From NCBI GenBank assembly GCA_963717085.1, contig CAVQVM010000020.1, forward strand, positions 248,001 to 312,000: a stretch of 64,000 nt of DNA, given 5' to 3'. A model generated the notes under the pieces. That model worked only from the letters and a program-made list of their open reading frames with translations. It searched no databases and was not told the DNA's origin. Numbering within the stretch: the stretch's first letter is position 1; each line of letters begins with the position of its first letter. Position numbers and translations under genes: made by a program. The stretch is from DASQUK01 sp963717085 (GTDB lineage: Bacteria > Actinomycetota > Acidimicrobiia > Acidimicrobiales > VFJN01). Positions 31,396 through 38,736 of this stretch are shown here, in pieces.

Positions 31396-31689
31396 TCAGG
31401 AGCTCGGCGTCTCGCCTAGGCCCTCGTTGCCCATGCGGTACAGGTCGTAGATCTCCTTGCAGACCTGGCACATCGGCAGCTTCTTGGGGTCGCGCTGGGG
31501 GACGAAGCGCTCGCCACAGAGCGCCTCGACCGGGAACCCGTAGATACGGGCCTCCGTGACCTTGGCGACCGCCGACTCGCCGGGTTCGGTCCGCACGATG
31601 TGCGCGACCCGGGGTTTCCCGGTCTCGACGTCCTCGTCGGTGCGCTCGTCGAGCACCACGCCGGTGCGGGGGCGGGTCGACGGCGTCAT
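31396..31689 (-). CDS. DUF3039 zinc-ribbon-like protein
   Basis: 97-aa actinobacterial protein of unknown function. ALCGERFVPQRDPKKLPMCQVCKEIYDL contains Cys and Cys-x2-Cys spacing that could hold a zinc ion; DERTDEDVETGKPRVAHIV is the typical N-terminal segment. ATG 31689; an in-frame GTG at 31704 would add five residues. It stands 45 nt after the DinB-like gene on the same strand. Confidence 0.85.
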   Translation of the reverse strand: MTPSTRPRTGVVLDERTDEDVETGKPRVAHIVRTEPGESAVAKVTEARIYGFPVEALCGERFVPQRDPKKLPMCQVCKEIYDLYRMGNEGLGETPSS

Positions 31690-31733
31690 CGACGGATGGT
31701 CCACGCGCCCAAGCCTATGAGGGTGGCCGGAGT

Positions 31734-32285
31734 TCACGGGGTCCGAGCGTCGAGCCTGGCGAAGCCCCGGGCGACGTCGTCGAGGTGGTGCACGGGGTCG
31801 TGGACCATGTACCGGGCGAACGACTCCACCGTGAAGCGGGCGCCGTCGCTGCGGTTGCCGGTGCGCTGCCAGGCGTCCCCGGACACGCCGTCGAAGCGAT
31901 CCGCGAGCCGGGCGGCGGCGGTGGTGATGTCGCCCGCGACGGCCACCGGGTCCTGCTCGTTGTAGCGCTCCTCGACCGCGGTGGCGTCCTGGTCCCAGTT
32001 GGGGAAGTCGGGATTGTCCTCCGTGAGCATCATCTCCAGGCGCCGGTCGTAGATGCGGAACACGTCCCGCACGTGGCAGGCGTACTCCAGGGCCGACCAG
32101 CGGTCGTCCGCCGGCCGGGCGGTGAGGCCCTCGGGCCGGGCGAGGACGTCCTGCCACGCGGCGGCGTTCGCCCGCACCATCTGGCCCGCCTCCTCGCGGG
32201 GGAAGGCCCGGGCGTCGAACCCGCACTCGGGGCAGGCACGCTCCAGCACCCACGTCCAGTCCTTCGTGTCGGGGATGATGGGCAT
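31734..32285 (-). CDS. DinB/mycothiol-dependent-type four-helix protein
   Basis: 183 aa of the DinB_2 superfamily, metal-binding four-helix proteins that include mycothiol- and bacillithiol-dependent transferases. Candidate metal His residues lie in ALEYACHVRDVF and YMVHDPVHHLDDV, the expected separation. The N-terminal CPECGFDA adds a Cys pair typical of this subgroup. ATG 32285. Substrate unknown. It pairs with the DUF3039 gene downstream. Confidence 0.8.
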   Translation of the reverse strand: MPIIPDTKDWTWVLERACPECGFDARAFPREEAGQMVRANAAAWQDVLARPEGLTARPADDRWSALEYACHVRDVFRIYDRRLEMMLTEDNPDFPNWDQDATAVEERYNEQDPVAVAGDITTAAARLADRFDGVSGDAWQRTGNRSDGARFTVESFARYMVHDPVHHLDDVARGFARLDARTP

Positions 32286-32386
32286 CACCGGGACCGTAGC
32301 CAGGACTGGAAAACGCGGTCTACCGAAATGACGAGGGTCGGCGGCCCTCGATTCCTGGCGCCAAGTACGGGACCGCGCCGCTCGCG

Positions 32387-33460
32387 CTAGCCGCCCAGGC
32401 CCGCCAGTAGGTGGCGGGCGGCGCCGGCCAGGGCGTCGGTGGCGGTCGAAGCGGGCAGGTCGCCCAGCGCGGCGACCGCGGACTCGACGTGGGAACCGGC
32501 TTGGGCCGTCGCCTGCGACACGCCGTCGCCGGCGCGCACCAGCGCCAGCGCCCGGGCCTGCGCGTCGGCGTCGAGCGGGCCGCCCAGGACGGCGCGCAGC
32601 TCGTCGCCGTCGGGACCGGCGAGGGCCCGGAGGACGGGCAGGTTGTAGATGCCCTCGGCCACGTCGTGGCCGGCGGGCTTGCCGAGGTCCTCGCCGCTGG
32701 CCACCACGTCGAGGATGTCGTCGACCACCTGGAACGCCAGGCCGTACCGCAGCCCGTACATGCTCAGGGCATCGATCTGGTCGCGGGGCAGCTCCGCGAC
32801 GATCCCGCCGATGCGGCAGGCGGTCGAGAACAGCGCCGCCGTCTTGCCCTCGATGGCCGCCAGGTAGTCGTCGACCGTGCGGTCCACGTCGTAGGCCAGC
32901 TCCAGCTCCCTAACCTCCCCCTCGCAGAGCCGGCCGATGGTGGCGGCGAGGAGGGAGGCGACCTCGGTCCCCAGCGAGGATGCCAGCTCCGACGCCCGGG
33001 CCAGCAGGAAGTCGCCCGAGAGGATCGCCCGCATGTTGCCCCAGCGGGCGTTGACGCTGGCGACCCCGTGGCGGGTCGCCGCCTCGTCGATGACGTCGTC
33101 GTGGTGGAGCGAGCCGACGTGGACCAGCTCGCACGCCACGCCGCCCGTGACGGCGTCGTCGGAGATCACGTCGCCGATGTCGCCGCCGGCGCGTACCCGG
33201 CCGGCGGCCGTGGCCGCCGAGACGGCCCCCAGCAGCGGACGCAGCCGCTTGCCACCCGCCCTGACCAGGTGCGATGCCATCTCGTTCATCGCCGGGTCGT
33301 CGGACTCGACCGCGGCCAGCAGGCGCTTCTCCACCCGTTCCTGCAGCGCTGACATGGCCGGCAACGCGAGCAGCGGGTTGGGGGCGGCCACCGCGTCACG
33401 GTAGGTGACCCGGTGGCGACGCCGAAACCGCACCGTGCCAGTAGCGTCGAGCACGGGCAC
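32387..33460 (-). CDS. Polyprenyl diphosphate synthase (long chain)
   Basis: 357 aa all-trans isoprenyl diphosphate synthase that elongates prenyl chains for quinone or other isoprenoids. First Asp-rich motif DDVID in HVGSLHHDDVID, second motif DDILD in FQVVDDILDVV, plus RAGGKRLRPLL (IPP binding) and GKTAALFSTACRIG. The residues before DDVID (LHH) have no bulky aromatic at -5, which fits a long product such as hepta- to nonaprenyl. Start 33460 is possible, but MSALQERVEKRL at 33355 is the usual family N-terminus. Divergent from the Clp genes. Confidence 0.88.
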   Translation of the reverse strand: MPVLDATGTVRFRRRHRVTYRDAVAAPNPLLALPAMSALQERVEKRLLAAVESDDPAMNEMASHLVRAGGKRLRPLLGAVSAATAAGRVRAGGDIGDVISDDAVTGGVACELVHVGSLHHDDVIDEAATRHGVASVNARWGNMRAILSGDFLLARASELASSLGTEVASLLAATIGRLCEGEVRELELAYDVDRTVDDYLAAIEGKTAALFSTACRIGGIVAELPRDQIDALSMYGLRYGLAFQVVDDILDVVASGEDLGKPAGHDVAEGIYNLPVLRALAGPDGDELRAVLGGPLDADAQARALALVRAGDGVSQATAQAGSHVESAVAALGDLPASTATDALAGAARHLLAGLGG

Positions 33461-33471
33461 GGGAGGACGCG

Positions 33472-34158
33472 ATGTTCGAGAAGTTCAGCGACCAGGGGCG
33501 TCGGGTCATCGTGTTGTCCCAGGAGGAGGCGCGGCTCCTCAACCACAACTACATCGGCACCGAGCACATCCTCCTGGGCCTCGTCCACGAGGGTGAGGGT
33601 GTCGCGGCCAAGGCGCTCGAGTCGCTGAACGTCAGGCTCGACGCCGTCCGCCGCGAGGTCGAGGAGCTCGTCGACCAAGGCGGGTCGCCGCCCTCCGAGC
33701 ACATCCCGTTCACGCCCCGGGCCAAGAAGGTGCTCGAGCTATCCCTTCGCGAGGCCATCCAGCTCGGCCACAACTACATCGGGACCGAGCACATACTCCT
33801 CGGCCTCCTGCGGGAGGGGGAGGGCGTGGCCTGCCAGGTGCTGGTCAGGCTGGGGGCGAGCCTGCCCGTGGTGCGGGCGCGGGTGGTTCAGCTCGTCACC
33901 GAGAGCAGCGGCGAGCGCGCGTCGGGGTGGGAGTTCCGCCCGAGCGCAGAGCTCACAGCCGTGCTCGACGAAGCTCACCGTGTGGCCGAGGCCAAGGGGG
34001 AAGCCCAGGTCATGCCCATCCACCTCTTCCTGGCGGCGGTCGAGCATCCTGACGGCGCCGCCGGTCGGATGCTGGAGACCGTGGGCGTCGACCCCCACGA
34101 GCTTCGCCGCCAGCTGACGGATGAATCCGATGACGCTCCCGACGACGAATCGGGGTAA
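33472..34158 (+). CDS. Free-standing Clp N-domain protein (ClpC N-terminal paralogue)
   Basis: 228 aa consisting only of Clp_N repeats: MFEKFSDQGRRVIVLSQEEARLLNHNYIGTEHILLGL and AKKVLELSLREAIQLGHNYIGTEHILLGLL are nearly identical to the ClpC N-domain, then a third, more divergent half-repeat (AELTAVLDEAHRVAEAKGEAQVMPIHLFLAAVEHPDG). There is no AAA module. It could compete with or modulate ClpC by binding substrates or adaptors, as proposed for ClpS- or ClpN-type factors. ATG 33472. Full clpC starts 143 nt downstream, so it is likely a partial tandem duplication kept by selection. Confidence 0.85.
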   Translation: MFEKFSDQGRRVIVLSQEEARLLNHNYIGTEHILLGLVHEGEGVAAKALESLNVRLDAVRREVEELVDQGGSPPSEHIPFTPRAKKVLELSLREAIQLGHNYIGTEHILLGLLREGEGVACQVLVRLGASLPVVRARVVQLVTESSGERASGWEFRPSAELTAVLDEAHRVAEAKGEAQVMPIHLFLAAVEHPDGAAGRMLETVGVDPHELRRQLTDESDDAPDDESG

Positions 34159-34213
34159 GTAATCCACAACCTCAGCACGGTCAGTACGGCACCACGCGCG
34201 ATCGGGTTAAGAA

Positions 34214-34249
34214 GGCCCCGCCATCGCTCTCCGGCAGCGTCGTGGGGCC
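34214..34249 (+). other. Hairpin in the clpC leader
   Basis: GGCCCC (34214-34219) pairs with GGGGCC (34244-34249), extended by a few wobble pairs. It lies 50 nt before the clpC start without a following U-tract. It may be a leader structure or weak terminator. Confidence 0.3.
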
Positions 34250-34301
34250 GGGTGGGCTGTAGAGTTTCCCCACGGATCCCCCGACTGGCGGGAGGCAAGA
34301 C

Positions 34302-36836
34302 TTGTTCGAACGGTTCACCGACCGGGCTCGCCGAGTGGTCGTCCTGGCCCAGGAAGAAGCCCGGCTCCTCAACCACAACTACATCGGCACCGAGCACATC
34401 CTCCTGGGCCTCATCCACGAGGGCGAGGGTGTCGCGGCCAAGGCGCTCGAGTCGCTGGGCATCAGCCTCGAGGCCGTCCGCCAGCAGGTTGAAGAGATCA
34501 TCGGCCAGGGTGGCTCGTCGCCCTCTGGGCACATCCCGTTCACGCCCCGCGCCAAGAAGGTCCTGGAGCTGTCGCTGCGGGAGGCGCTGCAGCTCGGCCA
34601 TAACTACATCGGCACCGAGCACATCCTCCTCGGCCTGATCCGGGAGGGCGAGGGCGTGGCCGCCCAGGTGCTGGTCAAGCTGGGCGCCGACCTGTCACGG
34701 GTGCGCCAGCAGGTCATCCAGCTCCTGTCGGGCTACCAGGGATCAGGCGGACCGGGCCCCGAGAAGGCGGGCGCCACCGCCGGCGGCGGCTCCTCCGAGT
34801 CCCAGCCCACCGGCTCGCTGGTGCTCGACCAGTTCGGGCGCAACCTGACCCAGCTGGCGCGCGAGAAGAAGCTCGACCCGGTCATCGGCCGTGGCCGCGA
34901 GATGGAGCGGGTCATGCAGGTGCTGTCCCGCCGCACCAAGAACAACCCGGTGCTGGTGGGCGAGCCCGGGGTCGGCAAGACCGCCATCGTCGAGGGCCTG
35001 GCCCAGAACATCGTGTCCAACGACGTGCCGGAGACCCTCAAGGGCAAGCAGCTCTACACCCTCGACCTGGGGGCGCTGGTCGCCGGCAGCCGCTACCGGG
35101 GCGACTTCGAGGAGCGCCTGAAGAAGGTGCTCAAGGAGATCCGCACCCGCGGCGACATCATCCTGTTCATCGACGAGATCCACACCCTCGTGGGCGCCGG
35201 CGCCGCCGAGGGTGCCATCGACGCCGCCTCGATCCTCAAGCCCATGCTGGCCCGGGGCGAGCTGCAGACCATCGGCGCCACCACCCTCGACGAGTACCGC
35301 AAGCACCTCGAGAAGGACGCCGCCCTCGAGCGGCGCTTCCAGAAGATCACCGTCGACGAGCCCACGGTGGCCCACACGATCGAGATCCTCAAGGGCCTGC
35401 GTGACCGCTACGAGGCTCACCACCGCGTGACGATCACCGACCAGGCGCTGGTGGCATCGGCGAACCTGGCCGATCGCTACATCTCCGACCGGTTCCTGCC
35501 CGACAAGGCCATCGACCTCATCGACGAGGCCGGCAGCCGGCTGCGCATCAAGCGCATGCAGACCCCCGGTGACTACAAGGACCTCGAGAACGAGCTGGCC
35601 CAGGTGGTCGAGCAGAAGAAGAAGGCGGTCGAGTCGCAGGACTTCGAAGAGGCCGGGCGGCTGCGCGACGCCGAGAAGGAGCTGCTGGCCCGCAAGGAGA
35701 CCAAGGAGCGCGAGATCAAGGACTCGGGCGTCGACCTGTTCGACGAGGTCGACGAGGAGGCCATCGCCGAGGTGCTCTCGGTGTGGACGGGCATCCCCGT
35801 CTACAAGCTCACCGAGGAAGAGACGCAGAAGCTGTTGCGGATGGAGGACGAGCTGCACAAGCGGGTCGTCGGCCAGGAGGACGCGATCCGCTCGGTCAGC
35901 CAGGCGATCCGGCGCACCCGGGCCGGCTTGAAGGATCCCAAGCGGCCCAGCGGGTCCTACATCTTCCTGGGGCCCTCGGGCGTCGGGAAGACCGAGCTGG
36001 CGAAGACGCTGGCCGAGTTCCTGTTCGGTGACGAGACGGCGCTCATCCAGCTCGACATGTCCGAGTACATGGAGAAGCACACCGTGTCCCGGCTCGTGGG
36101 CTCGCCGCCGGGTTACGTGGGCTACGAGGAGGGCGGCCAGCTCACCGAGGCCGTCCGCCGCAAGCCGTTCTCGGTGGTGCTGTTCGACGAGATCGAGAAG
36201 GCGCACCCCGACGTGTTCAACACGCTGCTGCAGATCCTGGAGGAGGGTCGCCTCACCGATGCCCAGGGGCGCTCGGTCGACTTCCGCAACACCGTGCTCA
36301 TCATGACGTCCAACCTGGGCACGGCCGACCTGCGCAAGGCCAACGTGGGCTTCGCCCGGGCCGACGAGGCGATCTCGTACGAGAGGATGAAGGACAAGGT
36401 CAACGATGCGCTCAAGACCCAGTTCCGGCCCGAGTTCCTCAACCGCATCGACGACACCATCGTCTTCCACGAGCTGTCGACCGACGAGGTCACCCAGATC
36501 GTCGACCTGATGATCGCCCGGGTGCAGCGCCAGCTCGAAGGCCAGGGCCTGGGGCTCGAGCTCACGCCGGAGGCCAAGGTCCTGCTGGCCCACAAGGGCT
36601 ACGACCCGCAGCTCGGCGCCCGGCCGCTGCGTCGGGCCATCCAGCGCCAGGTCGAGGACCCGGTGTCCGAGAAGCTCCTCCTCAAGGAGGTGCGGGCCGG
36701 CGAGATCGTGGTGGTCGATGCCGAGGACGATCCCGAGACGGGCGAGAAGGTCATCGTCTTCCGCTCGGTCGAGGGGTTCAACCCGCCGCCCATGGAGCTG
36801 GCCGAGGCCGGCGGCTCGCCGCCCGCCGAAGGCTGA
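34302..36836 (+). CDS. clpC: ATP-dependent Clp protease ATP-binding subunit ClpC
   Basis: 844-aa AAA+ unfoldase partner of ClpP. Clp_N repeats (1-145), AAA-1 with Walker A GEPGVGKT (about 220-227) and LFIDEIHTLVGAG, a UVR-type middle region (about 430-470: EQKKKAVESQDFEEAGRLRDAE), AAA-2 with GPSGVGKT (about 557-564) and LFDEIEKAHPDVFN, then the D2-small domain (LGARPLRRAIQRQVEDP). The VGF-loop for ClpP binding is in the region NVGFARAD. Start is TTG 34302, supported by GGGAGG about 9 nt before; the preceding paralogue uses ATG. Essential in mycobacteria. Confidence 0.96.
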   Translation: MFERFTDRARRVVVLAQEEARLLNHNYIGTEHILLGLIHEGEGVAAKALESLGISLEAVRQQVEEIIGQGGSSPSGHIPFTPRAKKVLELSLREALQLGHNYIGTEHILLGLIREGEGVAAQVLVKLGADLSRVRQQVIQLLSGYQGSGGPGPEKAGATAGGGSSESQPTGSLVLDQFGRNLTQLAREKKLDPVIGRGREMERVMQVLSRRTKNNPVLVGEPGVGKTAIVEGLAQNIVSNDVPETLKGKQLYTLDLGALVAGSRYRGDFEERLKKVLKEIRTRGDIILFIDEIHTLVGAGAAEGAIDAASILKPMLARGELQTIGATTLDEYRKHLEKDAALERRFQKITVDEPTVAHTIEILKGLRDRYEAHHRVTITDQALVASANLADRYISDRFLPDKAIDLIDEAGSRLRIKRMQTPGDYKDLENELAQVVEQKKKAVESQDFEEAGRLRDAEKELLARKETKEREIKDSGVDLFDEVDEEAIAEVLSVWTGIPVYKLTEEETQKLLRMEDELHKRVVGQEDAIRSVSQAIRRTRAGLKDPKRPSGSYIFLGPSGVGKTELAKTLAEFLFGDETALIQLDMSEYMEKHTVSRLVGSPPGYVGYEEGGQLTEAVRRKPFSVVLFDEIEKAHPDVFNTLLQILEEGRLTDAQGRSVDFRNTVLIMTSNLGTADLRKANVGFARADEAISYERMKDKVNDALKTQFRPEFLNRIDDTIVFHELSTDEVTQIVDLMIARVQRQLEGQGLGLELTPEAKVLLAHKGYDPQLGARPLRRAIQRQVEDPVSEKLLLKEVRAGEIVVVDAEDDPETGEKVIVFRSVEGFNPPPMELAEAGGSPPAEG

Positions 36837-36845
36837 GGTGCCGCC

Positions 36846-36944
36846 ATGCGGCGCCGGGGCCCGAGCGGCCCGGTGCGAAGCGCCAAGAGCGGGGGTCATG
36901 TGCGGTTCGCCGCCGGCCGAAGGTTGACGCAGGAGCGCCACTGA
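36846..36944 (+). CDS. 32-codon mini-ORF after clpC
   Basis: ATG 36846 opens a basic 32-aa frame ending at TGA 36944, 24 nt before the next gene. Part of it (GPSGPVRSAKSGG) resembles the mini-ORF before folE. Its region also holds a second copy of the clpC 3' end (36901-36929 against 36811-36838, about 23 of 26 bases identical including the stop). Likely a repeat-derived spacer; coding value is doubtful. Confidence 0.25.
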   Translation: MRRRGPSGPVRSAKSGGHVRFAAGRRLTQERH

Positions 36945-36967
36945 ACGGAAGCGGGGGGATCAACCGG

Positions 36968-38620
36968 TTGGTCGCGAAGGGCCGCTCCTCGGGGCGGCCC
37001 TTTCGTTTGCTGCTGCTCGGGGGGCTGGTGGCGGTCACTGCGACCGCCTGCCAGGTGCGGACCACCGTGGCGGTCGACGTGGCGAAGGACGGATCGGGGA
37101 CGGTCACGGTGGCCGTGGGCCTGGACGCCGACGCACTTCGACGGCTGCCCGATCTCGACGACGACGGCCGATCCACCACCGCTGACCTCACCCGCCTGGT
37201 GCGGACCGACGACTTGGCGGCGGCCGGCTGGCACGTCAGCGGACCGGTCGGTTCGGCGGCCGACGGCGGGTTCGTGTGGATCCGGGCGACCAAGCCCTTC
37301 GGGACGCCCGAGGAGGCCGGGCGGGTGCTGGGCGAGGTCACCGGCAGGGACGGTCCGCTGCGCGACCTCCGGGTCGATCGGCACGACAGCTTCGGCCGGA
37401 CGCGCTTCACGTTCGAGGGCACGGCCGACCTGAGCGGCGGCCTCGAGGCGTTCGGCGACGAGGGCCTGGCCGCGGCCCTCGAGGGCGAGGTGCTCGGTCA
37501 GGATCCCACCGCCATCGAGGCGGAGCTGGGGCGGCCGCTGTCGGAGATGTTCTCGCTGGAGGTCTCGGCCGACCTGCCGGGTGACTCGAAGGCCACGGCC
37601 TGGACGCCCGAGCTCGGTGGAGAGCCGGTCGAGATGGCGGCCACGGGCACCGTCCGGGACGGGTGGGTGCTGGCGCTCACGGCCGTGGCCGTCGCGTGTG
37701 GTCTCGCGCTGGTGGCCGTGGTAGGGGTGGGGCTGCTCCGGCGCACCCGGGCGCCCGCCACCCGGCCCGCGATGAGTTCCGACGGGCCGGCCAGTCCAAC
37801 GTCCGACAACGTTTCCACCAGTTCCGAGGAGTCCCCCATGCCCAAGCGTGATTCGGCGCCTGTCGGCGCCCCCTGCTGGATCGAGCTGTTCACGTCCGAC
37901 GTCGAGAAGGGTCGGGCGTTCTACCAAGAGCTGTTCGGCTGGACGTCCGACGATCCCGCCGAGGAGTTCGGCGGCTACTTCACCTTCTACAAGGACGGCG
38001 TACGTGTGGCCGGCGGCATGCACAACGACGGCCAGTCGGGAGCCCCCGACGTCTGGTCGGTGTACCTGGCCTGCGAGGACGCCAAGGGCACGGCCGACGC
38101 CGCCAAGGCCAACGGCGGCCAGGTCATTGTCGAACCCATGGAGGTGATGGACCTCGGCAGCATGGTCGTCGTCAGTGACCCCGGAGGGGGCGTCATCGGT
38201 GGCTGGCAGCCCGGCACGCACAAGGGCTTCGGCGTGTACGCCGAGCCGGCCACCCCGCAGTGGTTCGAGCTGCAGACCCGCGACTACGACGCCTCGATCG
38301 ACTTCTACCGCAAGGTCTTCGCCTGGGACGCCCACGTCGCCAGCGACACGCCCGAGCTCCACTACACGACGTTCGGCGAGGGCGAGTCCGCGCTGGCCGG
38401 CATCATGGACGCCACCGCATTCCTGCCCGACGGTGTGCCGGGCCAATGGTCGATCTACTTCGGTACCGAGGACGCCGACGCCACGTTGGCGAGGATCGTC
38501 GAGCTTGGCGGCTCGATCGTGCAGCCGGCCGAGGACACCCCCTACGGTCGTCTCGCTCAGGCCGCCGATCCGTCGGGGATCAACTTCAAGCTCATCCAGC
38601 CGCCCACGGATCAGGGCTGA
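36968..38620 (+). CDS. LppM-like lipoprotein in frame with a VOC-domain protein
   Basis: A single 550-codon frame. Residues about 10-28 form a signal peptide with lipobox ending Thr-Ala-Cys; 28-215 resemble the DUF3153/LppM lipoprotein domain (VRTTVAVDVAKDGSGTVTVAVGLD); 228-252 are a membrane helix followed by basic residues; 253-290 are a Ser/Pro linker; 291-550 are two VOC modules. The start TTG 36968 lies just before a strong terminator that falls inside the signal-peptide coding region, so expression is uncertain. Topology would put the lipoprotein part outside and the VOC part inside. The VOC part also has its own start (37838), so this may be two genes lacking a stop between them. Confidence 0.55.
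   Translation: MVAKGRSSGRPFRLLLLGGLVAVTATACQVRTTVAVDVAKDGSGTVTVAVGLDADALRRLPDLDDDGRSTTADLTRLVRTDDLAAAGWHVSGPVGSAADGGFVWIRATKPFGTPEEAGRVLGEVTGRDGPLRDLRVDRHDSFGRTRFTFEGTADLSGGLEAFGDEGLAAALEGEVLGQDPTAIEAELGRPLSEMFSLEVSADLPGDSKATAWTPELGGEPVEMAATGTVRDGWVLALTAVAVACGLALVAVVGVGLLRRTRAPATRPAMSSDGPASPTSDNVSTSSEESPMPKRDSAPVGAPCWIELFTSDVEKGRAFYQELFGWTSDDPAEEFGGYFTFYKDGVRVAGGMHNDGQSGAPDVWSVYLACEDAKGTADAAKANGGQVIVEPMEVMDLGSMVVVSDPGGGVIGGWQPGTHKGFGVYAEPATPQWFELQTRDYDASIDFYRKVFAWDAHVASDTPELHYTTFGEGESALAGIMDATAFLPDGVPGQWSIYFGTEDADATLARIVELGGSIVQPAEDTPYGRLAQAADPSGINFKLIQPPTDQG
36977..37008 (+). terminator. Rho-independent terminator after clpC
   Basis: AAGGGCCGC (36977-36985) pairs with GCGGCCCTT (36994-37002) and is followed by TCGTTT. 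Strong GC stem with a T-rich tail, correctly placed to end the clpC transcript. It overlaps the 5' end of the following open frame. Confidence 0.7.
37838..38620 (+). CDS. VOC-family (glyoxalase-like) protein, CFP32 type
   Basis: 260 aa with two vicinal-oxygen-chelate modules: WIELFTSDVEKGRAFYQELFGW (1) and WFELQTRDYDASIDFYRKVFAW (2), the arrangement of mycobacterial CFP32/Rv0577-type proteins, which begin MPKR as this one does. ATG 37838 has GAGGAG about 9 nt upstream, a good internal start within the longer frame. Metal ligands of classical glyoxalase are only partly conserved; function unknown. Confidence 0.8.
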   Translation: MPKRDSAPVGAPCWIELFTSDVEKGRAFYQELFGWTSDDPAEEFGGYFTFYKDGVRVAGGMHNDGQSGAPDVWSVYLACEDAKGTADAAKANGGQVIVEPMEVMDLGSMVVVSDPGGGVIGGWQPGTHKGFGVYAEPATPQWFELQTRDYDASIDFYRKVFAWDAHVASDTPELHYTTFGEGESALAGIMDATAFLPDGVPGQWSIYFGTEDADATLARIVELGGSIVQPAEDTPYGRLAQAADPSGINFKLIQPPTDQG

Positions 38621-38631
38621 TCATCACACGG

Positions 38632-38728
38632 CCCTACGGAGGGTCCTGACTGTCCGGCCCGACCCTCACCCGCCACCGTATGACAGTGTCGGTCTGGCGA
38701 CCGACACTGTCATACCCCCTCCGTAGGG
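38632..38728. repeat. Nested inverted repeats before radA
   Basis: Outer arms CCCTACGGAGGG (38632-38643) and CCCTCCGTAGGG (38717-38728), both perfect. Within them is a long hairpin, TATGACAGTGTCGGTC (38679-38694), loop TGGC, GACCGACACTGTCATA (38699-38714), 16 perfect pairs. The left end (CCCTACGGAGGGTCCTGAC) matches the end of the coupling repeat at 15851. It lies between the VOC gene stop and the radA start and may act as terminator or be a small mobile element. Confidence 0.65.
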
Positions 38729-38736
38729 TGCGGAAC

